From contig CACBGD010000002.1 in assembly GCA_902538705.1 (NCBI GenBank), positions 1 to 64,000 on the forward strand: a DNA stretch of 64,000 bases, in the 5' to 3' direction. Below the pieces are notes generated by a model that made no database searches, was not told where the DNA came from, and saw nothing but the letters and a program-made list of their open reading frames with translations. Of the stretch, positions 47,224 to 55,881 are shown in pieces. This DNA is from an uncultured SAR86 cluster bacterium. GTDB taxonomy: Bacteria > Pseudomonadota > Gammaproteobacteria > Magnimaribacterales > D2472. Position 1 is the stretch's first letter. The number at the start of each line of letters is the position of its first letter. A program made the position numbers and the translations under genes.

Positions 47224-49233
47224 ATGAAAAGAATATTAATAAATAGTTCTTATAACGATGAATTGCGTGTTGCGCTTGTTGATGGTGCTAAATTATTTGA
47301 TTTAGATACGGAAGTTACCGATAGAGTCCTCTACAAGGGAAGTATCTTCAAGGCTACAGTTTCAAGAATTGAAAAGAGTCTAAATGCAGCGTTTGTAGAT
47401 TTTGGATCGACTCGTCATGGCTTTCTTCCATTAAGAGAATTAACCAAAAACTTCTACAAAAAAAATTCACAAGGCAAGACAGAGTCTACTCTTAAAGAGG
47501 GTCAAGAAATTCTTGTTCAAATAAATAAGGAAGAAAGAGGAACAAAAGGAGCAACCTTATCAACTCAGATTTCTATAGCTGGCCGTTTTATGGTTTTAAT
47601 AGCTAATTCAAATAAGTCTGGAGGTATATCAAGAAGAATTACTGGCGATGAAAGAGAAGATCTAAAAAATCAAATTGCAAAACTTGATATCCCTGAAGGA
47701 ATGGGAGTCATTATTCGAACCGCTGGAATTGATAGATCATTTGAAGAGCTCCAAAATGACCTAAATTATCTAATTTCCTTATGGGATGATATTAATGCTA
47801 CTCAAGCCTCAGCTGATTCACCTCAATTAATATACAAAGACGACAAATTAATTGTTAGAGTCTTTAGAGATATTTTTAGAGATGATATTGAGGAAATTTT
47901 AGTTGACGATAAGTCCGTTTTTGAGGAAGCTAAAAACTTTGCTGAATTAGTTATTCCTGATCAAAAAGATAAGGTAAAACTTTATGATGAGGAAATCCCT
48001 CTTTTCAATAGATATCAAATAGAATCTCAAATTGAACTAGCTTTCCAAAGGGAGATCTCTCTTCCATCTGGAGGATCTATTGTAATAGATCCAACAGAAG
48101 CAATGACAACTATTGATATTAATTCAGCTCGCTCAACCAAAGGAAAAGATATAGAAGAAACTGCTCTCAAAACAAATTTAGAAGCAGCAAAAGAAATAGC
48201 CAGGCAGCTAAGATTGAGAGATGTTGGCGGACTAATAGTTGTCGACTTTATAGACATGCAAAGTGAGGAATCTCAAAATAAGGTTGAAAATGCTTTTAGA
48301 AGAGCAGTATCCTCAGATAGGGCAAGAATTCAAATGGCTAGTATTTCAAGATTCGGTTTACTTGAAATCTCAAGGCAACGACTAAAGCCATCATTGAATG
48401 AAACGTATGACATAGAACATGTTTTAGTTAGAGGGCCCAGATCCATTGGTCAATCAATCTTAAGAATCATTGGTGAGGATGTAGCAAAAGAAAACACTGC
48501 AGAAATTCAAGTATTTGTTCCCGCTGATGTTGCAAGCTATTTACTCAACGAAAAAAGGCGAGATATTCTTAGCATTGAAGACTCATCAGGCGTGAAAATT
48601 TTAATTATTGCTGATCCATATAAGTCAAGACCATATTACAAAGTTATAAGAATAAAAAATTCTGAGGTTAGAAAAAAATCTTCATATGATTTAACACCCG
48701 AGAGTCCAAATCCTGATACTGGTTGGAGAGACGAAAAGTCAGTTTCAAAGCTTAGTCCCCTTGTAGATGCAACTGATCATAAGAAAAATCATAAATCTGG
48801 TGGTGGGATCTTGAGTTGGATTAAAAGTTTGACTTCGGATACTAAAACTAAAAAACCAGTTAAGAAAAAATCAACACAGAAAAGAAGAAGTAGAAAAACA
48901 AATTATAAAAGTAAAAAAAATAATGCTTCTAAAACAAGATCTAACAGAAAACCAGTTTCATCATCAAAATCTAATAGAAAACCAACTGCATCAAAAAATA
49001 CAAGAAGACCAGCAAAACGACAAGATAAAAAGACTAATAAAGATTCTGATGTAAAAAATACCCGAAAAAAAGCTACTCCAAGAAAGTCAATTATAAAAAA
49101 GGAAAATACAAAAAAATTTGAAGTAAAAGAAGATACTACAAAAAAAATAACTGGTAGACAGGATATTGTTAAGGAATCTAAAAAGAAGCCCGAACCGCCA
49201 ACTAGAGCTTTAAATGATCCTCGAGATAACTAG
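47224..49233 (+). CDS. rne: Ribonuclease E, short C-terminal tail and no Zn-link
   Basis: A 669-residue endoribonuclease that starts mRNA decay and processes stable RNAs. S1 domain (YKGSIFKATVSRIEKSLNAAFVDFG), the catalytic DNase I-like domain with the metal aspartates in DINSARSTKG (about 299) and VVDFIDM (about 342), and the small domain YLLNEKRRDI. The CPxCxG Zn-link that joins E. coli subunits is replaced by HVLVRGPRSIG near residue 400. From about 490 on there is only a lysine/arginine/serine-rich tail of 180 residues, compared with about 530 in E. coli, without recognisable enolase or PNPase sites. AAGGAG lies 5 nt before the ATG. Confidence 0.94.
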   Translation: MKRILINSSYNDELRVALVDGAKLFDLDTEVTDRVLYKGSIFKATVSRIEKSLNAAFVDFGSTRHGFLPLRELTKNFYKKNSQGKTESTLKEGQEILVQINKEERGTKGATLSTQISIAGRFMVLIANSNKSGGISRRITGDEREDLKNQIAKLDIPEGMGVIIRTAGIDRSFEELQNDLNYLISLWDDINATQASADSPQLIYKDDKLIVRVFRDIFRDDIEEILVDDKSVFEEAKNFAELVIPDQKDKVKLYDEEIPLFNRYQIESQIELAFQREISLPSGGSIVIDPTEAMTTIDINSARSTKGKDIEETALKTNLEAAKEIARQLRLRDVGGLIVVDFIDMQSEESQNKVENAFRRAVSSDRARIQMASISRFGLLEISRQRLKPSLNETYDIEHVLVRGPRSIGQSILRIIGEDVAKENTAEIQVFVPADVASYLLNEKRRDILSIEDSSGVKILIIADPYKSRPYYKVIRIKNSEVRKKSSYDLTPESPNPDTGWRDEKSVSKLSPLVDATDHKKNHKSGGGILSWIKSLTSDTKTKKPVKKKSTQKRRSRKTNYKSKKNNASKTRSNRKPVSSSKSNRKPTASKNTRRPAKRQDKKTNKDSDVKNTRKKATPRKSIIKKENTKKFEVKEDTTKKITGRQDIVKESKKKPEPPTRALNDPRDN

Positions 49234-50017
49234 AAATTAATTGACCTGAAATTGACAATTTTGGAGGTATATTAGGAAGATCATTTATTTTGAACCACTT
49301 GGCATCTTCTAGCTCTGCTTCCTCTACTTTTATTTCGCCGGATTCATATTCGCAAAAAAATCCTAGCATTAACTGGCTTGGGAATGGCCAAGGTTGACTG
49401 CCAAAATATTTAATATTTTTAACGGCAATATTTACCTCTTCCATTACTTCTCTTTTTAGGGCATCTTCAGCCGTCTCTCCAGCCTCAATAAAGCCAGCTA
49501 AGGTGCTATACCAGTTCTCAGGGAAAAATTTATTTCTTGCAAGCAGAATCTCATCTTCTCTTGTTACTAAAGTTATTATGCATGGTGATATCTTTGGATA
49601 AATAAATTCTTGATTGCAAGGCCTTACAAAGGCACCCTCTTTTTCCTGGAAAGATAACTTTCCCGAGCACCTAGAGCAGTATTTGGTTTCATCAATCCAA
49701 TGAACAAGCTGCTTGGCTGTAAAAATGATTCCATCACTTTCAGGATTAAAATTAGCTAAACTTCGTATTTCAATTAATTCTGCATCCTCAGGTTTATTTA
49801 CTAAGCTTATGTCTTTGAGATTAATTGCGTAAATATATTCTTCATCATCGCTATAAATACCTATCCTTCCAGTTTCAACATCGCCATCTAAAATTAAATA
49901 ATTTGCATCAAATTTATAAGATTTCTCTGTTTTATCGTATAAAATCTTATTTTCTGAAATAAAAATATACTTGTTGTTATTTGATTCAGAAAATTTTTTA
50001 AAACGAGATCCAGACAT
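49202..50017 (-). CDS. nudC: NADH pyrophosphatase / NAD-cap hydrolase NudC
   Basis: A 271-residue Nudix hydrolase that cleaves NADH and NAD-capped RNA. The Nudix box is GFIEAGETAEDALKREVMEE, followed by the NudC signature SQPWPFPSQLMLGF. The zinc ribbon is imperfect: CSRC is present, but the second pair has only one cysteine (RPCNQEF). Its 3' end overlaps rne by 32 nt on the opposite strand, and its ATG is 14 bp from the divergent nhaB ATG. Confidence 0.95.
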   Translation of the reverse strand: MSGSRFKKFSESNNNKYIFISENKILYDKTEKSYKFDANYLILDGDVETGRIGIYSDDEEYIYAINLKDISLVNKPEDAELIEIRSLANFNPESDGIIFTAKQLVHWIDETKYCSRCSGKLSFQEKEGAFVRPCNQEFIYPKISPCIITLVTREDEILLARNKFFPENWYSTLAGFIEAGETAEDALKREVMEEVNIAVKNIKYFGSQPWPFPSQLMLGFFCEYESGEIKVEEAELEDAKWFKINDLPNIPPKLSISGQLISSYLEDHLKL

Positions 50018-50031
50018 AAGTAGTAATCATA

Positions 50032-51552
50032 ATGAATATATCCTTAATGTATAGCATGTTTTTAGGTGACTCGCCTAAATGGTACAAACAAGCAATCCTT
50101 TTATTTCTTTTAATAAATCCTATCTTGCTTATAGCCTTAAATTCGTTTGGCCTTAATGGTGGATTTATTCTAGGCTGGGTTATCTTATTACAGTTTATTT
50201 TTACTCTAGCTCTAGCTTTAAAATGCTATCCCTTGCAGCCAGGTGGTCTTTTAGCAATTGAAGCATTAATAATGGATCTCTCAAATCCATACTCAATGAT
50301 GCATGAGATTGAGGCAAATATTGAAGTAATCCTTTTACTAGTATTTATGGTAGCTGGGATCTTCTTTATGAAAAACCTTATGCTTACGATATTCACTAAA
50401 TTGCTTTTGCAGGTTAAATCAAAAGTATGGCTTTCAGTACTTTATTGTTTTACTGCAGCCTTTTTGTCTGCCTTCCTCGATGCACTTACTGTAACAGCAG
50501 TTTTAATTGGAGTAACTGTTGGGTTCTATAGAATTTACCATTTAATAATTTCAAATAAATATTTTGATGACTCTAGTCATGATATTCATGATGACTCATT
50601 GGTTAATTCTGTAAAAATTGAGGAGCTTGAGGATTTTAAGGGTTTTTTAAGACAACTAATCATGCATGGTGCTGTTGGAACAGCTCTTGGTGGGGTGTGC
50701 ACTATTGTAGGTGAACCTCAAAATTTACTAATTGCAAATATTGCAGGTTGGGATTTCATTGAATTCTTCTTGTATATGGCTCCAGTTACTATGCCAGTTT
50801 TTGTGACAGGATTAATTCTTTGTTATTGTCTTGAGCGATACAAACTTGCTGGTTTTGGATCAGAGCTTTCAGATAGTATAAGAACTATTTTTTCTGAATA
50901 TGCTGCATATGAAAACGAAATTAGTAAAAATGATACAAAGAAAAAAGCTGAACTTTCAGTTGAGTTATTTGTTTTAGTCTTATTAATCCTAGCTCTTGCT
51001 TTCCACATTGCTGAGGTTGGAATTATAGGATTAGGTGTAATAATTCTATTAACTTCATTCAAGGGTATAACTCATGAACATTATTTAGGGGATGCTTTCA
51101 AAGAGGCCTTACCTTTTACAGCATTGTTATGTGTATTTTTTGCTATCGTAAGTGTTATCCATGAACAACATTTATTTACCCCAGTTATTAATTATGTGCT
51201 TACATTTAGTATCGAAAGTCAGACTAGTATCTTCTTTATTGCAAATGGAGTTTTGTCAGCAATAAGTGATAATGTTTTCGTAGCTACAATTTATATTAAT
51301 GAAGTTAAGGCACTTTTAGATGCAGGTAAGATATCTCTAGAACATTTCAACAATCTTACAATTGCTATCAATACAGGAACAAATATACCAAGTATTGCTA
51401 CTCCTAATGGACAAGCAGCATTTCTTTTTCTGTTGACTTCTTCTCTTGCTCCGTTAATTAATTTGTCCTATTTTAGGATGGTTTTAATGGCGCTACCATA
51501 TACAATTGTACTAACTATAGTAGCCCTTATTTCAGTCTATTTATTCATCTAA
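50032..51552 (+). CDS. nhaB: Na+/H+ antiporter NhaB
   Basis: A 506-residue inner-membrane antiporter extruding sodium for protons. Matches the NhaB family from the start (FLGDSPKWYKQAILLFLLINP), with LQPGGLLAIEALIM, FLSAFLDALTVTAVLI, the GVCTIVGEPQNLLIA motif and NGVLSAISDNVFVATIY. About a dozen membrane segments and canonical length. dusA begins on the next base after its stop. It complements the Na+-NQR pump. Confidence 0.96.
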   Translation: MNISLMYSMFLGDSPKWYKQAILLFLLINPILLIALNSFGLNGGFILGWVILLQFIFTLALALKCYPLQPGGLLAIEALIMDLSNPYSMMHEIEANIEVILLLVFMVAGIFFMKNLMLTIFTKLLLQVKSKVWLSVLYCFTAAFLSAFLDALTVTAVLIGVTVGFYRIYHLIISNKYFDDSSHDIHDDSLVNSVKIEELEDFKGFLRQLIMHGAVGTALGGVCTIVGEPQNLLIANIAGWDFIEFFLYMAPVTMPVFVTGLILCYCLERYKLAGFGSELSDSIRTIFSEYAAYENEISKNDTKKKAELSVELFVLVLLILALAFHIAEVGIIGLGVIILLTSFKGITHEHYLGDAFKEALPFTALLCVFFAIVSVIHEQHLFTPVINYVLTFSIESQTSIFFIANGVLSAISDNVFVATIYINEVKALLDAGKISLEHFNNLTIAINTGTNIPSIATPNGQAAFLFLLTSSLAPLINLSYFRMVLMALPYTIVLTIVALISVYLFI

Positions 51553-52512
51553 ATGTCACTAAATAGAAAGTTCTGTGTAGCTCCTATGATGAGATATACA
51601 GATATGCATGAAAGATTCTTTTTAAGGCTCATCACTAAAAAAGCAGTTCTTTATACAGAGATGATTGCAACTGGGGCGCTTATACATGGAAACTGTGATT
51701 ATCAATTAGATTTTAATAAAGAGGAACATCCAGTAGCAGTTCAATTTGGTGGATCATCGCCACTTGAATTGTCTAAATGCGCAATAATGGCTGAAAAAAA
51801 GGGATATGATGAAATCAATCTAAACATCGGGTGTCCATCCGAAAGAGTCCAAAAAGGTAATTTCGGTGTATGTTTAATGCTTGAACCAGAACTAGTTGCG
51901 GAATGTGTTAGACAAATGAGAAGGTCAGTTGATATTCCTATTACTGTTAAATGCAGAACAGGCGTCGACGATAATGATGATTATTTGTTTTTGAAATCAT
52001 TTATAGATATTGTGAAAGATTCTGGCATTAAAACTTTTATAATCCATGCAAGAAAAGGAATACTAAAAGGCTTAAGCCCAAGACAAAATAGAAATATTCC
52101 ACCTTTAAATTATGAAAAAGTTTATTCAATAAAGAATGATTTTCCAAATTTAGAAATTGTTATCAATGGCGGAATAAAGTCTATAAATGAAGCAAAAAAT
52201 CATTTGAATTATGTTGATGGAGTAATGCTAGGAAGGGCTGCATACGATAACCCTTTTATGCTCAGTGAAATAGATTCTGAGATTTACTCAAACGCAAAGA
52301 CTGATATCAGCAAAAAAGACCTACTTTCAGAATACTTAGATTATGTGCATCTCATGACTGAAAAGGGTTATGATCCCAAAATTATGTTGAAACATGTATT
52401 TGGTCTTAAAAAAGGTGAGAAAGATGCGAAAAGATTCAGGGTTAAAGTAACAGAGGTTATGAGATCACCGAGTCTAGTTGAAAACAAAGATGAATTATTG
52501 TCGATGGTTTAG
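51553..52512 (+). CDS. dusA: tRNA-dihydrouridine(20/20a) synthase DusA
   Basis: A 319-residue FMN enzyme reducing uridines 20/20a of tRNA. CVAPMMRYTDMHERFFLR (FMN site), YTEMIATGALIHG, the catalytic cysteine in FGVCLMLEP, and HARKGILKGLSPRQNR are DusA signatures. Length fits (E. coli 330). It begins at once after nhaB and shares a TTAG stop overlap with convergent mlaA. Confidence 0.95.
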   Translation: MSLNRKFCVAPMMRYTDMHERFFLRLITKKAVLYTEMIATGALIHGNCDYQLDFNKEEHPVAVQFGGSSPLELSKCAIMAEKKGYDEINLNIGCPSERVQKGNFGVCLMLEPELVAECVRQMRRSVDIPITVKCRTGVDDNDDYLFLKSFIDIVKDSGIKTFIIHARKGILKGLSPRQNRNIPPLNYEKVYSIKNDFPNLEIVINGGIKSINEAKNHLNYVDGVMLGRAAYDNPFMLSEIDSEIYSNAKTDISKKDLLSEYLDYVHLMTEKGYDPKIMLKHVFGLKKGEKDAKRFRVKVTEVMRSPSLVENKDELLSMV

Positions 52513-53207
52513 TTATCACCAAAAATATCATCCATATCGTCTAAAAATACATCATCCTCAGTTGAACCATTTTTTATTTCGTATTCCCTCGATTGGACAT
52601 AAGCATCTTTAACAAACATATACTTATCGCCAATAATAAGTGTTTCGGCATCAAGAAGACGCTCTCTTGTCTCGAGAGCGTCAATACCCACCAAAGTGAA
52701 CTTTACATCATTATCTTCCATAGCAAATGTTCCTGAAAGAAAACTTGAAATTGGTCTGCTCAATAAATCTCTCGGATTACTTGGACCTAAAAAAGGAAGC
52801 ATGATGTATGGTCCTGAAGAAATACCCCAAACACCAAGTGTTTGTCCAAAATCTTCTTCATGTTTTTCAAGACCCATTTTTGATGCAATATCAATTAAGC
52901 CAAATAGTCCAATAGTGGTGTTGATTACAAATCTTCCCGCATCATTAAATGCATACTTAATTTCACCTTGTAGAACTTGATTTATTGTAGTGTCAATTTC
53001 CTCAAGATTGTTAAAAAAATTAGTTACACCTGTTCTAGCGAATTGAGGTGTGACTTTTCTATATACTAAGGCAGTTGGTTTTAAAATTTTTTCATCTAAT
53101 TTTTCATTAAAGACAAAAATATCTCTATTTAGGTCCTCAAATGGATCATTGATTTCTTTGGCAAAGAGTGGAAACGAAAATAATAAAACAAGCAAAAGTT
53201 TATTCAT
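52509..53207 (-). CDS. mlaA: MlaA (VacJ) phospholipid-transport protein without lipobox
   Basis: A 232-residue outer-membrane protein of the Mla system that removes phospholipid from the outer leaflet. DPFEDLNRDIFVFNE, RTGVTNFFNNLEEI, FDIG-like DFGQTLGVWGI and GPYIMLPFLGPSNPRD are family motifs. E. coli MlaA is a lipoprotein; here the signal LLLVLLFSFPLFA is followed by KEIND with no cysteine, so it should be cleaved by signal peptidase I and not lipidated. It overlaps mrp by 8 nt. mlaBCDEF are not in the window. Confidence 0.93.
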   Translation of the reverse strand: MNKLLLVLLFSFPLFAKEINDPFEDLNRDIFVFNEKLDEKILKPTALVYRKVTPQFARTGVTNFFNNLEEIDTTINQVLQGEIKYAFNDAGRFVINTTIGLFGLIDIASKMGLEKHEEDFGQTLGVWGISSGPYIMLPFLGPSNPRDLLSRPISSFLSGTFAMEDNDVKFTLVGIDALETRERLLDAETLIIGDKYMFVKDAYVQSREYEIKNGSTEDDVFLDDMDDIFGDN

Positions 53208-53895
53208 GTTCTTTAATTGCCTTTATTGTGTTTATAAATACAGTATCTAATTCTAAATCATCAAATGGGTATACTAAATCTATAAATTTTTCATTGAATT
53301 CAACTCTATCTAAAATTAAATTTTCTGACTCTAAACAAAAACTTTTCAGCTGATCACTTTGATGAACATTATTTAATACTATCCCAAGGATTTCAGTATT
53401 AAGGCTTTTAAAAACCTGTTCAGATCTTTTTAGATCAGCAATTGATAATTTAGAGAGAGTAGTCACTAGAATTACATAATCAGGAATAATCTTTTGGCAT
53501 ACTGTCAAATAAGCATCTCCTGTTCCAGGAGGCATATCAATTAGTAAATAATCGATGTCGCCCCAATTAGTTTTTTCATAGATCTGATTTATTGCTGAAC
53601 TTAACATAGGCCCTCTCCAGATAGCAGCATTTTTATCGAGCAAGAATCCAAGAGAGTTTATTGAAATATTATCAACATTTTTTGGCGTATATGGTCTTTT
53701 AGTATTTTTTTTATCTAGTTCAATATTTTTATCATTAATATCGAATAATATATCTTGATTAGGACCATAAATATCTGCATCTAGTACGCCAACTTTACTG
53801 CTTTTTGAGAGTGCTGTTGCTAAATAAGAGCATACTGTTGATTTACCAACACCCCCTTTCGCTGAAGCAATTGCAATAGTTTTTTTTATAGTCAT
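53200..53895 (-). CDS. mrp: Mrp/ApbC-family Fe-S scaffold ATPase, minimal form
   Basis: A 231-residue P-loop ATPase with SAKGGVGKSTV, DADIYGPNQ, WRGPMLSSAINQI and the IDMPPGTGDAYLT motif that define Mrp. E. coli Mrp (369) has an N-terminal MIP18/DUF59-like domain and a CxxC pair that binds the bridging Fe-S cluster; both are missing here, the matching region reading LNNVHQSDQLKSFC. So it may not hold a cluster in the usual way. Divergent from metG with 39 bp between, as in E. coli. Confidence 0.88.
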   Translation of the reverse strand: MTIKKTIAIASAKGGVGKSTVCSYLATALSKSSKVGVLDADIYGPNQDILFDINDKNIELDKKNTKRPYTPKNVDNISINSLGFLLDKNAAIWRGPMLSSAINQIYEKTNWGDIDYLLIDMPPGTGDAYLTVCQKIIPDYVILVTTLSKLSIADLKRSEQVFKSLNTEILGIVLNNVHQSDQLKSFCLESENLILDRVEFNEKFIDLVYPFDDLELDTVFINTIKAIKEHE

Positions 53896-53934
53896 TATCT
53901 AATTAACTTATAATATATTAAAACTTATCACAAA

Positions 53935-55881
53935 ATGAAATCACGTAAGATTCTGGTAACAAGCGCTTTGCCATATGCTAATGGCTCTATACATATTGGG
54001 CATGTTCTGGAATCTGTAATAACAGATATTTGGGTAAGATATCAAAAAATTAATGGTAATGAATGTCTTTATTTTTGTGCAGATGATACACATGGAACAC
54101 CAGTAATGCTGAAAGCCAAAGAACTTGGAATAGAACCTGAAGAACTAATAAGACGAATAAGAGAGGAACATATTAGAAGTTATTCAAAGTTTAATATCAA
54201 TTTTGATAATTTTTATACTACTCATTCTGATGAGAATAAGGAATATGCTGAAAATATTTATAAAAAATGTAAAGAAGCAAACCTTATATTTAAGAAAGAA
54301 ATTGAGCAATTTTATGATTCAGAGGAAGGTCTTTTCTTATCGGATAGATTTATTAAAGGTCAATGTCCAAAATGTGGAGCTAAGGATCAGTATGGTGATG
54401 GTTGTTCTGTATGTGGAACAACTTATTCGCCCGATGATCTTGTAAATCCGTATTCATCATTGTCAAATTCCAAATTAACAAAGAAAAAAACCGAACATGT
54501 ATTTTTTGATTTGCCTCAAATGAAGGATTTTCTTGAGGATTATCTCAAAAACTTATCACTTCAAGATCCTATAAAGAATAAACTCAATGAGTGGATAGAG
54601 GATGGATTGAAACCCTGGGATATATCCCGAGATGCACCATACTTTGGGTTTGAAATACCAGATGAAAAAGATAAATTTTTTTACGTTTGGCTTGATGCGC
54701 CGATTGGATATTTAGCTTCTGCAAGAAATTGGGCAGAAAATAATGACATAAATATAAAAGATTTATGGGATGAGGCATCTGACTTCGAAATTCATCATTT
54801 TATTGGGAAAGATATTGCTTACTTTCATGCCCTATTCTGGCCAGCTCTATTGAAGTCATCGAACATACGTTTGCCTGAATCAATTAATGTTCATGGTTTT
54901 TTAACTATTAATAATGAGAAAATGTCTAAATCCAATGGTACCTTCATAAATGCTGATGATTTTGCTGAAAAATATGATGGTGAATTACTCAGATATTATT
55001 TTGCTGATAAATTTAATAATTCTATAGACGATTTAGATTTTAATGAGGATGAATTTATTCAAAAAATTAACTCGGATATTGTTGGTAAATATTTAAATAT
55101 TGCTAGCAGAGTATCAAAATTTATTGAGAAAAATAATAATAATCTCTCGGCAGCCATAGATGAAGGCTTTATTCAGAAAAATTTAACTAAAATTGATGAA
55201 ATAAACAAACATTATGAGAACTTAAATCTTTCTAAATCTGTAAAGATTATTATGAAGATGGCTGATGAAGTTAACAAATATATTAATGAGAATGAGCCTT
55301 GGAAATCTAGTGAAGAGAAAGCAGTAGAAGTATCCACAACAGCAATCAACTGTTTTAGAGTTATCTCAATATTGCTGAGTCCTGTTTTACCTTCAATCAC
55401 ATCAAAAGCTTTGAATATGTTTAATGAAAGTTCTAATTATGATTTTAATAATATTAGGGATAACCTTGTAAATACTAGAATTAATCCATATAAGCCCCTA
55501 TTAAAAAGATTAGAAAAAGCTAAAATAAATGAGGAAATTGAAATGGAAAATTCAGATTTAATTAATATTAAAGATTTTGCAAAGGTTGAGCTTCGTGTAG
55601 CCAAAATTGTTAAAGCTGAGGGAATAGAGGAAGCTGATAAACTTATAAAATTACATCTTGATGTGGGTGATCTTGGTCAAAGAACTGTTTTTGCTGGCAT
55701 AAAAAGCGCGTATGATCCTGAGAATCTAAATGGAAGACATGTTGTATTAGTTGCAAATCTTGAACCAAGGAAAATGAAGTTTGGAGTATCGGAAGGAATG
55801 GTCTTAGCTTCGAGTGATGAGGGATCAATTTATTTAATATCACCAGATGAAGGTGCAAAACCAGGCCAGTTAGTTAAATAA
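53935..55881 (+). CDS. metG: Methionyl-tRNA synthetase
   Basis: A 648-residue class I synthetase. HIGH-type motif in ALPYANGSIHIGH, a CP-domain zinc knuckle CPKC...CSVCG (about 143-160), KMSKS near residue 328, an anticodon-binding helical domain, and a C-terminal EMAP/tRNA-binding domain (about 545-648) beginning FAKVELRVAKIVKAEG. It retains its zinc ligands, unlike several neighbours. The stop overlaps the next ATG by one base (TAATG). Confidence 0.97.
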   Translation: MKSRKILVTSALPYANGSIHIGHVLESVITDIWVRYQKINGNECLYFCADDTHGTPVMLKAKELGIEPEELIRRIREEHIRSYSKFNINFDNFYTTHSDENKEYAENIYKKCKEANLIFKKEIEQFYDSEEGLFLSDRFIKGQCPKCGAKDQYGDGCSVCGTTYSPDDLVNPYSSLSNSKLTKKKTEHVFFDLPQMKDFLEDYLKNLSLQDPIKNKLNEWIEDGLKPWDISRDAPYFGFEIPDEKDKFFYVWLDAPIGYLASARNWAENNDINIKDLWDEASDFEIHHFIGKDIAYFHALFWPALLKSSNIRLPESINVHGFLTINNEKMSKSNGTFINADDFAEKYDGELLRYYFADKFNNSIDDLDFNEDEFIQKINSDIVGKYLNIASRVSKFIEKNNNNLSAAIDEGFIQKNLTKIDEINKHYENLNLSKSVKIIMKMADEVNKYINENEPWKSSEEKAVEVSTTAINCFRVISILLSPVLPSITSKALNMFNESSNYDFNNIRDNLVNTRINPYKPLLKRLEKAKINEEIEMENSDLINIKDFAKVELRVAKIVKAEGIEEADKLIKLHLDVGDLGQRTVFAGIKSAYDPENLNGRHVVLVANLEPRKMKFGVSEGMVLASSDEGSIYLISPDEGAKPGQLVK

